From Gigantopelta aegis (taxonomy: Eukaryota > Mollusca > Gastropoda > Neomphalida > Peltospiridae): DNA of 64,000 nt. Location: positions 25,608,236-25,672,235 of the forward strand of contig NC_054704.1 of the NCBI RefSeq assembly GCF_016097555.1, in the 5' to 3' direction. Numbering within the stretch: the stretch's first letter is position 1; every line of letters begins with the position of its first letter. Below, in pieces: positions 54,601 through 62,564 of the stretch. The notes under the pieces were generated by a model. It was not told the origin of the DNA and made no database searches. It saw nothing but the letters and a program-made list of their open reading frames with translations. The position numbers and the translations under genes are program-made.

Positions 54601-56338
54601 GAGTGTGAACACTGTTACAATGTAATAGTTCTGCTGGGAGATATTAGATTGCGTATTATAGATATTGAAACTTAATTAAAGTTCATCCGGTCAAATATAA
54701 CATTTACCGACCAGCGGTATGTTATTTCTTTATTATTTACGATTGAATAATGGGGTTATTCGAGAACTATGCAACGTGCACCAAGGAGAGTGGGAATTAT
54801 GGGATGTGACAAAACATAAGTGGGGGGTGGAGGGTGGGGTTGTGGTGGTGGTTATTGTGCAACGTAATGTTAATTCATAAAGGAAAATGCAACCAGTCAT
54901 TGCCATTTTATTTTAACATATATGTATTACTAAAGACCCCAAAGTAAAATATGACACGGTCACAAAACGTTACAAGGGGAGAGGGGTATTGAAACTGCAA
55001 GATTTTGCGTTACATATTGTTAAATGACACAAAGATCAACAAAGGACTATTCAACATTAGCGTAATGCTGTATCAGACATTGGCTTTTACCTCAATTTTT
55101 AACGACTCCCTCCCCCTCCCATAATGAATTTGCAATAACACAAGGGCCACCTGATGTAAATGTATTTGAATATTTGATTTGCCGGCCATCAGCTAGCGGT
55201 CAAGCCTAAATAAATAATATCAGGTTATAATGCAAACTTTAAAAAAATGCCCGTACTAGGGCTGTAGCTTATGAAAGAACACCCCAGCAAATGTCAGCCT
55301 AATAGGACTATTTCCCAGTGGCGTAGCCCGGGGTGTGTGGGGGGCAGGGGGCCATGCCCCCCCCCCCCCAATCCCGGGAAATTTTTACCTTTTCGCTTAT
55401 TAATAATTTTAAAAAGGTTTCTGTGTCATATCCCACTACACAAGTGCCCCCCCCGCCCCCCCCCCAAATACAAAATCATCAATAATCTGCAGGACCCATC
55501 AAATTAATGTTTTTGTCCAATAAAAAAAATAACAGGGTGTGGAATGGGAGAAATACATGTTTAAATTGGACTATAATTGTCATATAAAACATTACCATTT
55601 TGAATGCCCTATACGTTGAAATTTCAGTCACAACATTTTACTTTTGTTAACAGCCATGTATTTCTGTACACTCGGATATTTTATTGTATTTTTTGGACAT
55701 TTTTTGTTGACTGTGCCGACCCCTCTTCTAATGATGGTATTTAGAGGCTTGAAAAGTCGACTGATACACAGTGATATATATGTAAAATATCATTTTCATT
55801 TTATTAAATGTAAATACACTTGGTTGTTTCGGGGGATTTAGGTGGTATCATAGGTTAAAAATATAATGCGTCAACTGATTATTGCACCGATACATCAGAC
55901 ACATTTTTTCATGATTTACAGTATGCAGTATTTAACTGAGGGTTTTCAATTGAACAAATGATGATTTCCCATTATATACACCTATTTGCATCAGAAAAAT
56001 AATCCACATTGCTTTTTTGATAACCTTGATGTTTTGTTTTCAGTAAAACCCTGGTATCCGCATCAGAAGACACACAACAACGTCTGAAGGGTATCTCAAT
56101 TTCTAGTTATGTGAGTCGGGATAAAGAGAATGTGTTTCATCAGGAAAGTGAAGGCCAGAAACCAAGTAAAAAAGCAAAACTTAGTACAGGTTCTCCCAAG
56201 ATGGCTGTTAGCGTTGAGAACAAGAAAATACACAAAACACAACCGACCAAGAAGAAAGCTCCTGCAAAAAGCTGTCGTCGACGGTTACTTCCACAAGTTG
56301 AGGGACAGAAACAGATCACTAGTTTTTTTAGAATTTGA
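39531..56338 (+). CDS. PARPBP: PCNA-interacting partner (PARI), at least eleven exons
   Basis: In vertebrates this nuclear protein binds PCNA at replication forks and restrains RAD51-dependent recombination. Exons: 39531-39654, 40126-40328, 41984-42262, 42753-42938, 44947-45111, 46264-46418, 49817-49880, 49985-50156, 51081-51156, 51967-52046, 56044-56338. Matches to human: YYKTFLTSSNHVDLFDVY, YIHLLVNTRSELALSQIFNI (human YLNLLVNSKNDLAVAYILNI), LGGKGYAPDK...LLPHVKGFSLLM, and the C-terminus QKQITSFFRI, a canonical PIP box (human AKLTQFFRL). The tail is rich in Lys/Ser like the human one. Odd points: an in-frame junction-spanning minisatellite before exon 6; a missing or unresolved exon between 46418 and 49817, since exon 6 leaves phase 2 and exon 49817 reads in phase 0; and a likely coding exon upstream of 39531 not found. 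Confidence 0.9.
39843..40018. mobile_element. hAT-like MITE, second copy of the 33765 family
   Basis: Starts CATGGCTCACCCTGTCCATT, ends TTCCAGAATGAGCCATG; AATAC duplicated at both sides. Confidence 0.65.
40126..40328 (+). CDS. PARPBP: PARPBP exon 2
   Basis: Acceptor TTCACAG|ATGCTG, donor AAACTG|GTATAA. Encodes EYRLPSISEWFVSLCRFHRL, parallel to human VSLSDVLLTWKYLLHEKL. Confidence 0.82.
40378..40964. mobile_element. TIR element with AAAGGGACACACCCTAGTT ends
   Basis: AAAGGGACACACCCTAGTT left, complement AACTAGGGTGTGCGGCTTT right, 587 bp, no conserved coding frame. The frame at 40549-40887 inside it has no recognisable domain. Confidence 0.78.
41100..41330 (+). mobile_element. SINE, rearranged
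   Basis: CATTCCAGCCAGTGCTCCAC and AAAAGAGTAGCCCATGGAGT belong to the long subtype. A piece of inverted head (GCTTTACCACTGGGCTACAT) interrupts it at 41140-41175. Confidence 0.7.
41984..42262 (+). CDS. PARPBP: PARPBP exon 3
   Basis: Acceptor TTTCAG|GCTGGT, donor TTGGAG|GTCGGT, 93 codons, phase 0 to 0. Encodes VVMEYYKTFLTSSNHVDLFD, equivalent to human KIYDDFLKNSNMLDLIDVY. Confidence 0.9.
42408..42500 (-). mobile_element. SINE fragment (reverse)
   Basis: Complement of core and head: CTTTTTATATGCATCATCCT, ACTGGGCTATGTCC. Confidence 0.65.
42753..42938 (+). CDS. PARPBP: PARPBP exon 4
   Basis: Acceptor GAAACAG|AAAAAA, donor GCACAG|GTGAAT, 62 codons. Encodes KKMLQLLCPDGKSTCLQLC and a polar linker with an exact in-frame duplication, QPSQDIH twice. 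Less conserved than its neighbours. Confidence 0.8.
43174..44508. mobile_element. hAT-type element with 8-bp target duplication
   Basis: Ends CAGAGTTCGACAAAT and ATTTGTCATACTCTG; ATCTTGAT duplicated exactly at 43166-43173 and 44509-44516. Subterminal clusters of GGCTAGTG on both sides. No transposase frame, so non-autonomous. A smaller retro-inserted piece is nested at 44002-44104. PARPBP intron 4. Confidence 0.85.
44002..44104 (+). mobile_element. 103-bp double-hairpin insertion with 12-bp target duplication (copy B)
   Basis: AGGCCTACCAAA occurs at 43990-44001 and 44105-44116. Between them: CCCGCCCCGGA pairs with TCCGGGGCGGG (11 bp), then CGTGCC pairs with GGCACG with an inner CCC/GGG, then GTTAATAGAG and a TTCCC-rich tail. 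A 12-bp duplication suggests target-primed insertion of a short structured RNA or LINE 3' end. Confidence 0.6.
44713..44876. mobile_element. hAT-like MITE (CAGGGCTAGC type)
   Basis: Left CAGGGCTAGCTTTGCCA, right CAGAGCTATCCCTG; TAAATG flanks both sides exactly. Related to 33591-33763. Confidence 0.72.
44947..45111 (+). CDS. PARPBP: PARPBP exon 5
   Basis: Acceptor TTTCAG|GCCTTT, donor ACCAG|GTTTTG, 55 codons, phase 0. Encodes YIHLLVNTRSELALSQIFNI and PDRELSHAAFTAVKREAKKK; very close to human. Confidence 0.95.
45190..45262 (+). mobile_element. tRNA-derived SINE scrap with a box B
   Basis: GTAGTGGGTTCGAATCCCTG contains a perfect box B (GGTTCGAATCC), but no tRNA cloverleaf can be drawn around it. 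Confidence 0.4.
45375..46263 (+). repeat. Junction-spanning 66-bp minisatellite upstream of PARPBP exon 6
   Basis: Thirteen TTTCAG acceptors at strict 66-bp spacing (AG ends at 45470, 45536, 45602, 45669, 45735, 45801, 45867, 45933, 45999, 46065, 46131, 46197, 46263; one interval is 67). Each unit is the first 49 bases of exon 6 (from ACTTTAACCTCGTTTGTGAT to GGTTATG) plus 17 bases of intron end (TATTTACACTGTTTCAG). An older degenerate copy lies at 45375-45440. From the acceptor at 45669 onward all units are open and in frame with exon 6. Confidence 0.96.
46264..46418 (+). CDS. PARPBP: PARPBP exon 6
   Basis: Last acceptor of the minisatellite, donor ATTGG|GTAAGA. Encodes LGGKGYAPDKSCTLLPHVKG and FSLLMGIIQKLQGIVEEDLH; human LGGKGYAPPPSDPLRTHVKG. 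Phase 0 in, phase 2 out. Confidence 0.93.
46947..46987 (+). CDS. PARPBP: Possible PARPBP exon remnant
   Basis: After TTCTGTAG the frame GEIQSIFKAVFVPSP resembles human GGQILSVIKMQLIKG at the expected place. But it does not fit the phase left by exon 6, no good donor follows, and a MITE begins at 46988. It may be a chance match, a relic, or an exon needing a small exon before it. Confidence 0.25.
46988..47226. mobile_element. hAT-like MITE (CAGGGCT type), diverged
   Basis: CAGGGCTTAAATTTAACAAT to TTCTGAAGTTTTAGCCTG parallels 37886-38160. A further partial copy starts at about 47286 (CAGGGCTCTAATTTAACGAT). Confidence 0.5.
47400..48232. mobile_element. hAT-like element fragment
   Basis: Right end GACCGTATCGTTGCACCCCT is a common hAT-type terminus; on the left GATACGAACCGCAGTACAG-like sequence is partly complementary. 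Boundaries uncertain. Confidence 0.35.
48310..49019. mobile_element. Harbinger-type MITE, TTA target site
   Basis: Perfect 28-bp inverted ends beginning GGCCAAACAAAAAAATAGGT. TTA duplicated at 48307-48309 and 49020-49022. The interior holds poly-C/poly-A (48366-48409) and TAC, AAT and ATT microsatellites (48810-48912). Confidence 0.85.
49817..49880 (+). CDS. PARPBP: PARPBP exon (KLASVDHL)
   Basis: Acceptor AATGTAG|GCATTC, donor CCCTG|GTGAGA. Encodes AFSKLASVDHLTHSEFYSFS, in the place of human CKAIEEVAQDLD. Phase 1 out, which fits the next exon if that exon uses the acceptor at 49984. Confidence 0.7.
49985..50156 (+). CDS. PARPBP: PARPBP exon (LLDWTASG)
   Basis: Three AG sites lie in CAGCCAGCCAG; the middle one (AG 49983-49984) keeps the frame. 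Encodes ASEGGSLTSRRSLRIFQQLL and SIALNPNTPTRIPSLLSQF, parallel to human VKALLVLLDEE and TSILTLFRSP. Donor ATTCAG|GTTGCA. Confidence 0.85.
51081..51156 (+). CDS. PARPBP: PARPBP exon (SDDSPVKPVK)
   Basis: Acceptor TGACAG|GTCTCC, donor TTAAAG|GTAAAG. Encodes SPVISDDSPVKPVKQKGLKN, a Ser/Lys-rich linker. Confidence 0.85.
51575..51966 (+). mobile_element. SINE long subtype whose tail forms a splice acceptor
   Basis: Second-type head (GCTCGGTGGCGTCGTGGTTA, GGCTGGTAGGTACTGGGTTT) joined to the common core (GCAAATAAAAGATCCCTTGC) and the long 3' region (GTTGAGTGCGTCGTTAAATA). Ends AAAACATTTCTTTCTTTCTT TCAG, where the AG is the acceptor of the PARPBP exon at 51967. Confidence 0.88.
51967..52046 (+). CDS. 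PARPBP: PARPBP exon (LKQVVLPCGEK)
   Basis: Acceptor CTTTCAG|CGGCAG provided by a SINE tail; donor CCTAG|GTTTGT. Encodes RQLKQVVLPCGEKLGQRDFD and AVVVIP. Phase 0 in, 2 out. Confidence 0.82.
52165..52392 (+). mobile_element. SINE, head missing
   Basis: GGTGGGCCCATTGAGCTGTT, GGTGCATATAAAAGATCCCT, tail AGTGTTAAACAAAACACCC. Confidence 0.85.
53640..53990. repeat. Unclassified repeat-like block in PARPBP intron
   Basis: GATCACTTCGGCCGTTTTC-like sequence occurs twice (about 53765 and 53802), with AACGGCC in opposite sense at 53891. GTCCGTCGTGAGACGGATTT marks the left. Family not recognised; the minus frame 53709-53969 has no domain. Confidence 0.3.
55310..55510. repeat. C-rich repeat with CAGTGGCGTAGCCCGGG end
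   Basis: CCCAGTGGCGTAGCCCGGGG followed by G- and C-runs and GCCCCCCCCGCCC. CAGTGGCGTAGC-type ends are typical of small hAT-like elements; the partner end is not clear. Confidence 0.4.
56044..56338 (+). CDS. PARPBP: PARPBP terminal exon with PIP box
   Basis: Acceptor TTTTCAG|TAAAAC. Encodes SSYVSRDKENVF, a basic segment (PTKKKAPAKSCRRRLLPQ), and ends EGQKQITSFFRI-stop. Q-x-x-I-x-x-F-F is the PCNA-binding PIP box, at the extreme C-terminus as in vertebrate PARI. Confidence 0.93.
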
Positions 56339-56813
56339 TTTTATATATTTATTTTAAATTTGGGAACATAAATTTAAATTCTTCTGAATTAGTTTTGTTT
56401 TAACAGTATTTAAAAAGAATACACTTGTTATTAGTAAAACAAAATGGTAAAACATCAAATGTGATCATTGTGAAGATATTTCAGAAAGTCTTAAACATGG
56501 ACAGAATATGTCTGCACATGACTCAACATCTGCATTGCATATTAAATATACATAGCTTTAAGAAAAGTTCACATGACTAAAGGATTACTACATTTTGTAT
56601 ATTCAGCCATGAATGTAAAATATTGTAGAATATTTAGAGATAAAATGTTCCCAAGACATGGTTTGACAAGTGCTTAAATTTTATTTTCATCATGGAAAGT
56701 ACTTAAAACTACTGGAAAAAAGAATTTACCCCCAGGAAAGTCCTGGAATTTTATTATTTTTTATATATATATATTTTTCATTTAATAATAATTATTTGGA
56801 AAATATATTTATA

Positions 56814-56819
56814 AATAAA
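56814..56819 (+). terminator. Candidate poly(A) signal of PARPBP
   Basis: AATAAA about 480 bases past the stop; others could be used in this AT-rich stretch. Confidence 0.3.
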
Positions 56820-56959
56820 TGCGTTTGACATCTGGTTCCAATCTATATCCTTTACAGAACAGTAATTATAAAAGGTCAACAACCATTGGTCGACTGTTAA
56901 AATATATACACAGTAAGAAGGCGTGGACATAAATGAACACAACTTGTGATTGGTTGAAT

Positions 56960-57240
56960 AAATTATGTAACTGTCAGCAGTCTTGTTTCTGACGTTTTGA
57001 GTTCGAAACTACTGTCAAAGATAAATAATTTAGTAGACGGCTGTAACCAGCACCTTCCAACAAAACAAACACTCTACGGCTTATGTCTGCAAAGCTTCTG
57101 TGAAGTGAGACTCCTGCAAAAGTTGAGAACTTGTAGTTAACACATATTCTTTTGATCTCCATTGAAGTCTTAGACGACTCAGTACACACCAAAACGGTAT
57201 CCACATGTCAAGGCATGTCAACAAAGCGACCAATTAACTA
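56960..57240. other. GC-richer island between PARPBP and the right edge, unassigned
   Basis: Less AT-rich than its flanks. A minus frame 56974-57204 includes MEIKRICVNYKFSTFAGVSL and SRRVFVLLEGAGYSRLL. Two ATTGG (inverted CCAAT) boxes lie at 56885 and 56950. It may be a promoter or a first exon, or neither. Confidence 0.2.
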
Positions 57241-57889
57241 AGTAAACAATTATGGATTAGTTTTGATTGTTTGTGATATAAATTGGAGTCCACTTCAAGA
57301 GATTATTTTTGTGCTATCAATAAATAATGTGATTGACATTTAGTTACTCATAGAAACGGGTATAATTCTGGTAAATTTTGTATTTGAAACACTATGTCAC
57401 TAATGAGTTTAAAATAATTATTAATAAAAATAAAACATGTTTATATGATTTATGTAATTTTGTCATTAGGTACTTTTTAAAAACCACAAATAAATAATGA
57501 TTTAAAGTACATGTACATGTACTCTAAAAGCACTTACCTATAAACGTAATACCGTAAATGTATTAATTAATGTTTTGACGTTTTGTGACTTACAATCTTT
57601 TGTAAAATCTTCTTTTTTTTAAATCTTTTTTTTATTTATTTTTATTTTTATGTGGAAATAATAGATCTGGATAATACTGGTATTTAAACTTTACTATCTT
57701 TTTTTTGCTTCATAGTTTGGGGTAGAAGTGATTTTTTTTTAACTTTAACAAATCTGGATAATATAAATTAAATTTAAAATTTTATTTATTTATTTATTTT
57801 TATGTAACAACACCCCAGTACATTGTTTATTTATTGATTATTTATTTGTAAAGGAATTACAAGTCTTTAATGGATTATTATTCTATCAA

Positions 57890-58250
57890 GATTTTAGATC
57901 TCATTAATTTGGGCACAACTGTTTTTTTGTTTGTTCTGAGCACTCTTAGATCTTGTTAATATAGTAATGTTATTAACAGCTGGTAAAGATGTTGCTGATA
58001 TGCATTTCAGGTTATATCAGTCAGATTAAGTTTATTATTGTTGTGGTATTGAAGTAATATATTTTTGAGGTTAGCATATAACATTGTTTATACTCAGTTT
58101 GGGCTGGCTTGTTTTGGGTATATATATTTTTGAGGTTAGCATATAACATTGTTTATACTCAGTTTGGGCTGGCTTGTTTTGGGTATATATATTTTGGGCA
58201 CAATGTTTATCGCATCGACTTTGGTGCAATCAAAAAGCCCCATCTATATA
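57890..58250. repeat. Dispersed repeat, copy 2, with an internal duplication
   Basis: Partner of 12340-12650. Within it, TTTTTGAGGTTAGCATATAA and CAGTTTGGGCTGGCTTGTTT occur twice (about 58060-58190), an extra tandem copy of about 65 bp. Confidence 0.55.
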
Positions 58251-58559
58251 AAGTTATATAATTCTGAATCTTGACCAAAAGTAAATGGATCTTGACCAAA
58301 AATAATTGAATGCCTCAAAACAATTTCCTCAATGTGTTTAGATATGTATTATGGCTGTTGAGTGTTTTGCTGTAAGATCCAGCATTGAGACATAGATGCA
58401 TGCACACATCAAAACAAAATCTGCACACTACAATATTTTTTAATTTATGTATTTTTACAACTTTAGCATCCATGAGATATATCTAGATTAGGTGTAGCTT
58501 ATGTTTGAGACATAACAACCACTGAATAAACAGGGTCTACTGGGGTGTCGTTACAAAAA

Positions 58560-58680
58560 GTCCTTTCCAGGTAATGTATTCAGACTCCTGGAAAAAATTA
58601 AAAAGATCCTGGAAAATGAACCAAAATGGTGCTTAAAGGTCCTGGAAAATGAAAATGTTTTAAGTGTATGAACCCTTGTT
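58560..58680. repeat. Short dispersed repeat (TCCTGGAAAATGAA)
   Basis: GATCCTGGAAAATGAACC / GGTCCTGGAAAATGAAAA here resembles 56640-56760 (GGAAAGTCCTGGAATTTT) and 24348-24400 (AAAAGTCATGGAATTTGG). Unclassified. Confidence 0.35.
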
Positions 58681-59489
58681 TGAAGTCTGTATACTAGAAC
58701 AACCTATTACGCCTTACCTTGGTCTGTTGTGACATATTTGTTTCAATGATGTTGATCTCAAATGCCAGTTCCTGATGTTGGGTGAATTATCTTGCGTTAT
58801 CATGTCTGTATAATATGAAGAATTTTATTTTATTATGTTCAGTATTTAGTATGTTATATTTGACTGGATTGTGCAATATTAATTTATGTAAAATGTTTTT
58901 TTAATGTAATTTATGTAAAACTTATATTTATTGATGTTTATCTTTAACACTTTTGTTACATCTGTTACCTCCTTAAAAATTGTTTTGCTTTTTTAGAAGT
59001 TTAAACCAATTGTAATTCAACCTTCTTGATTTTCCATTTCTTTTTCCATCTCTATTTGGATTTATTTTTGTTGCAACTTAAAAATGGCTGGGAATAATAG
59101 GTTATTGTAGGTAGCAATTTAGCAATAAATTGTGAATATTTGTGGTTATTAAATATTAATTTATTTGATGAGACTAAATTGATGTTGTTTTTAAAATGTA
59201 TAAATGAATTCAAATATGTCAGTAGTATTTTAAAAAATTTAAAATTGTATATCCAGGTGCTTTTTTACAAATATTGATTTAAATAAAAATATGAATAATA
59301 AGCCTTACCTTTTTTAGTTTGATATTGTTTTGTTTGTCAACAGAAGGTTGTGAACAAGTCATATGGAGTCTTGTAGAATATACACTAAGCAGTAATATAA
59401 GTAGAATACATAAGTTAGTGTTTAGAAAATCAATATTACTGTTTATAAAGACCCAGAAATGTTTAATGCAACATCAATGTTTACAAGAA

Positions 59490-59790
59490 GGAAATGTTTT
59501 TATTTAACGACGCACTCAACACAATTATGGTTATATGGTTAAGGACCTCACAGCTATTAAGAGGAAACCCAGTCGCCACTTCATTGGCTACTCCTTTCGA
59601 TTAGTAGCAAAGGATCTTTTATATGCACCATTCCACAGACAGGATAGTACATACCACGGCCTTTGTTACACCAACTGTGGAGCACTGGCTGGAATGAGAA
59701 ATAACCTAATGGGGCCGACCGATGAGAATCGATCCTAGATTGATCGCGCATCAGGTGAGCGTTGTACCACTGAGCTATGTCCCGCTCCAA
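59490..59790 (-). mobile_element. SINE (reverse), long subtype
   Basis: Complement of the head at 59760-59790 (GGGACATAGCTCAGTGGTAC); GGATCTTTTATATGCACCAT core; starts at AAATGTTTTTATTTAACGAC. Confidence 0.87.
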
Positions 59791-59824
59791 ATCAATGTTT
59801 GACTTGGATATTTAAAATTGTAAT

Positions 59825-60567
59825 TAAATATGTATCAGTACACGTTTAAATATGTATCGGTACACATGTTTAAATATGTATCGGTACACGTTTAAATATG
59901 TATCGGTACACATGTTTAAATATGTATCAGTACACGTTTAAATATGTATCAGTACACATGTTTAAATATGTATCAGTACACTTTTAAATATGTATCGGTA
60001 CACGTTTAAATATGTATGGGTACACGTTTAAACATGTATCGGTACACGTTTAAATATGTATCGGTACACGTGTTTAAATATGTATCAGTACACGTGTTTA
60101 AATATGTATCATTACACATGTTTAAATATGTATCCGTACACGTGTATCAGTACACGTTTAAATATGTATCAGTACACGTTTCGGTACACATTTAAATATG
60201 TATCGGTACATGTTTAAATATGTATCGGTACACGTTTCGGTACACATGTTTAAATATGTATTGGTACACGTTTAAATATGTATCAGTACACGTTTAAATA
60301 TGTATCGGTACACATGTTTAAATATGAATTGGTACACATTTAAATATGTATCGGTACATGTTTAAATATGTATTGGTACACGTTTAAATATGTATCGGTA
60401 CACGTTTAAATATGTATCGGTACACGTTTAAATATGAATTGGTACACGTTTAAATATGTATCGGTACACGTTTAAATATGTATCAGTACATGTTTAAATA
60501 TGTATCGGTACACATGTTTAAATATGTATCGGTACACCTGTTTAAATATGTATCAGTACACGTTTAC
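59825..60567. repeat. Tandem array of a 22-24 bp unit
   Basis: About 33 copies of GTTTAAATATGTATCGGTAC with AC or ACAT at the end. Variation is A/G at one site (ATCAGT / ATCGGT) plus optional AT, and a few shortened units (CACGTTTCGGTACAC). Confidence 0.95.
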
Positions 60568-60757
60568 GTTGACTACAATATTTATACATTTAATTCAGTT
60601 GGTCGTGGTCGGAACATTTTTGGAAAAGTATTGTAATGCTTGTTTTTTTTTTAGTATCCTTTAAAATGGTAATGTTTTGTTTTGGCCCATATGAGTCCTT
60701 TGAAGAGTATTGTGTTGCTATTCCAGGGGATTGAATACTGCAGGTATAACTGTTTAT

Positions 60758-61045
60758 AAAACTGGCCTCGGTGGTGTAGTGGTTATTGCATCGGACTTGA
60801 AGCTGGTAGGTACCGAGTGAACTGCTAGACTCTATGGCCCTATATACCCAATACTTCACGGGTGCAACTGTGGGTGTTTCCCAGTCTATGACCTCACATG
60901 GGGTATGATTACTCTGCATACACTACAGGTTCCATGTACCCTGTGCGTGAGTGATGCCGAGACTGCTCATCTTGACAACATGGAGCACGGCCCAGTCAAG
61001 TAGTCCCATACCAAAATGGAAGTATTGTGGCTTCACCTTATGTTA
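60758..61045 (+). mobile_element. tRNA-derived SINE, third type
   Basis: Head GGCCTCGGTGGTGTAGTGGT, then GCTGGTAGGTACCGAGTGAA, later CTGCTCATCTTGACAACATG. The head is shared with the second type; the body is different. Confidence 0.65.
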
Positions 61046-61094
61046 ATGTCCAAAAACCAAAAAAAATTGTTATTTAAGAAAACACTGTACAACA

Positions 61095-61365
61095 GGGCTT
61101 TTAGATTATGGTAGCCCCACTCCCATGGCTAGTGAATTTCAGTGTTGGGCCTGACCACTTGTGAAAAGAAATTTGTCAAATGCTGCAGTTAGTCTATTTT
61201 GTAAATATGAATATCCTGCCCAATGTTAGTGTTTTTAATCTCCCTCTTTAGGTGACATTCCAATTGTTAATATTAATTAGTAAAATTGTTTTAACTTAAA
61301 AAGTAGGGCTAGTGAATTTTTAATTGTGGCTAGTAAATTTTTAAAATCACTGATCCCTGCTGTGC
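61095..61365. mobile_element. MITE, reverse relative of 29932-30271
   Basis: CAGGGCTTTTAGATTATGGT, GCCCCACTCCCATGGCTAGT, ATGAATATCCTGCCCAATGT and GGGCTAGTGAATTTTTAATT match the complement of 29932-30271. The right end is lost at about TGATCCCTGC. Confidence 0.7.
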
Positions 61366-61394
61366 AAGTTCTTTTTCATACTGGGAAGGGAACA

Positions 61395-61762
61395 TCTACA
61401 AGTAGCTCAGTGGTAAGATCCAACATCCTCGGGGAAATCCTCCAGTTTTTATTGCCTGTAGATAAGCATGTCACTCAGTTATACTGGGCTCGTGAGAGTG
61501 ACTTTCCCCTTCAACAACTTGTTTGTGGTATGTGCCATCTTGTTTATAGGAAAGTACATATAAAATATTCCCTGCTATTGTTCAGTCAGTGGCAGGACGT
61601 AGCCTAGTGGTAAAACGCTCACGATGTGCAGTCGGTCGGTGATTAAAAGATCCCTTGCTAGTAATGGGAAAATGTAGCAGGTTTCCTAACAATTACCAAA
61701 TATTTCACATCCAATAGCCAATGATTAATAAAGTAATATGCTCTAGTGGTGTCGTTAACAAC
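61395..61762 (+). mobile_element. Two SINE pieces in tandem, degenerate then internally deleted
   Basis: 61395-61580: TTTGTGGTATGTGCCATCTT, AAAGTACATATAAAATATTC. 61582-61762: head GGACGTAGCCTAGTGGTAAA joined directly to TTAAAAGATCCCTTGCTAGT, tail TAGTGGTGTCGTTAACAAC. Confidence 0.75.
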
Positions 61763-62129
61763 CCTCCCCCACCCCCCAACTTTTTCAGTAAAAGCCAACT
61801 GGAATGTTACAGGAGGTTTTCTCCCACTCTCAAAGGTAAAAATGTATTTTGTGGATTGGGAAGAATATTTGCTTTTAAAATTTTAAACTGGAAGCAAACA
61901 TTACAAATTGAGAAGAGGTTAAGAATTGGTCTCAAAATAACACTCCTTGTGAAACTCGTATTGTGTCGCTTTTTAAACAACAATGTGGAAAACTAGTAAA
62001 AATGCAGATAAAAGTTTATAATTTTTATTATCACTTTTAAGAATGAAGAATAAAGGAAATATCTAGAATACTCTAAAAAAGAGAAGAAAAAAAAAGAAAA
62101 GCAAAAAACAAGTTTTTTTTTTTTTTTTT

Positions 62130-62370
62130 TTAAACACCACCACTAGAACACATTGATTAATTAATCATTGGCTATTGGATGTCGAACATTTGGTAATTCT
62201 GACACATCATCAGAGGAAACCCACCAGAGTTTTTCTAATGTAGCAAGGTATCTTTTTATATGCACTTTTCCACAAACAAAAAAGCACATACCATGGCCTT
62301 TAACCAGTTGTGGTGCACTGGTTGGAAGGAGAAAAAACCCAATCAGTTGAATGGATCCACCGAGGTAGAA
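62130..62370 (-). mobile_element. SINE (reverse), head lost
   Basis: CACTAGAACACATTGATTAA, TCTTTTTATATGCACTTTTC, GGTTGTGGTGCACTGGTTGG-like core in complement. A separate + tail scrap is at 62470-62520 (GTTGTTAAACAAACATTCCT). Confidence 0.75.
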
Positions 62371-62564
62371 AAAAGGAAAGCCGATTATCAGGAAGAATAT
62401 TGTGCAATTTGAGCGGCATTTGCTGCCTGCTCCCTTTCAATCTTTGACTCCACATACAGATCAAGAGTCTGCATATAGCCGATGTGTTGTTAAACAAACA
62501 TTCCTTTCCTTTCCTTTCCCCATGCTTCAGAGTGAGGAATGAAAGCAAACCAAAGAAACGACAC

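Noticed and set aside
59825-60567. CRISPR-like or centromeric satellite
   Set aside because: No spacers and far too short for a centromere; a plain minisatellite.
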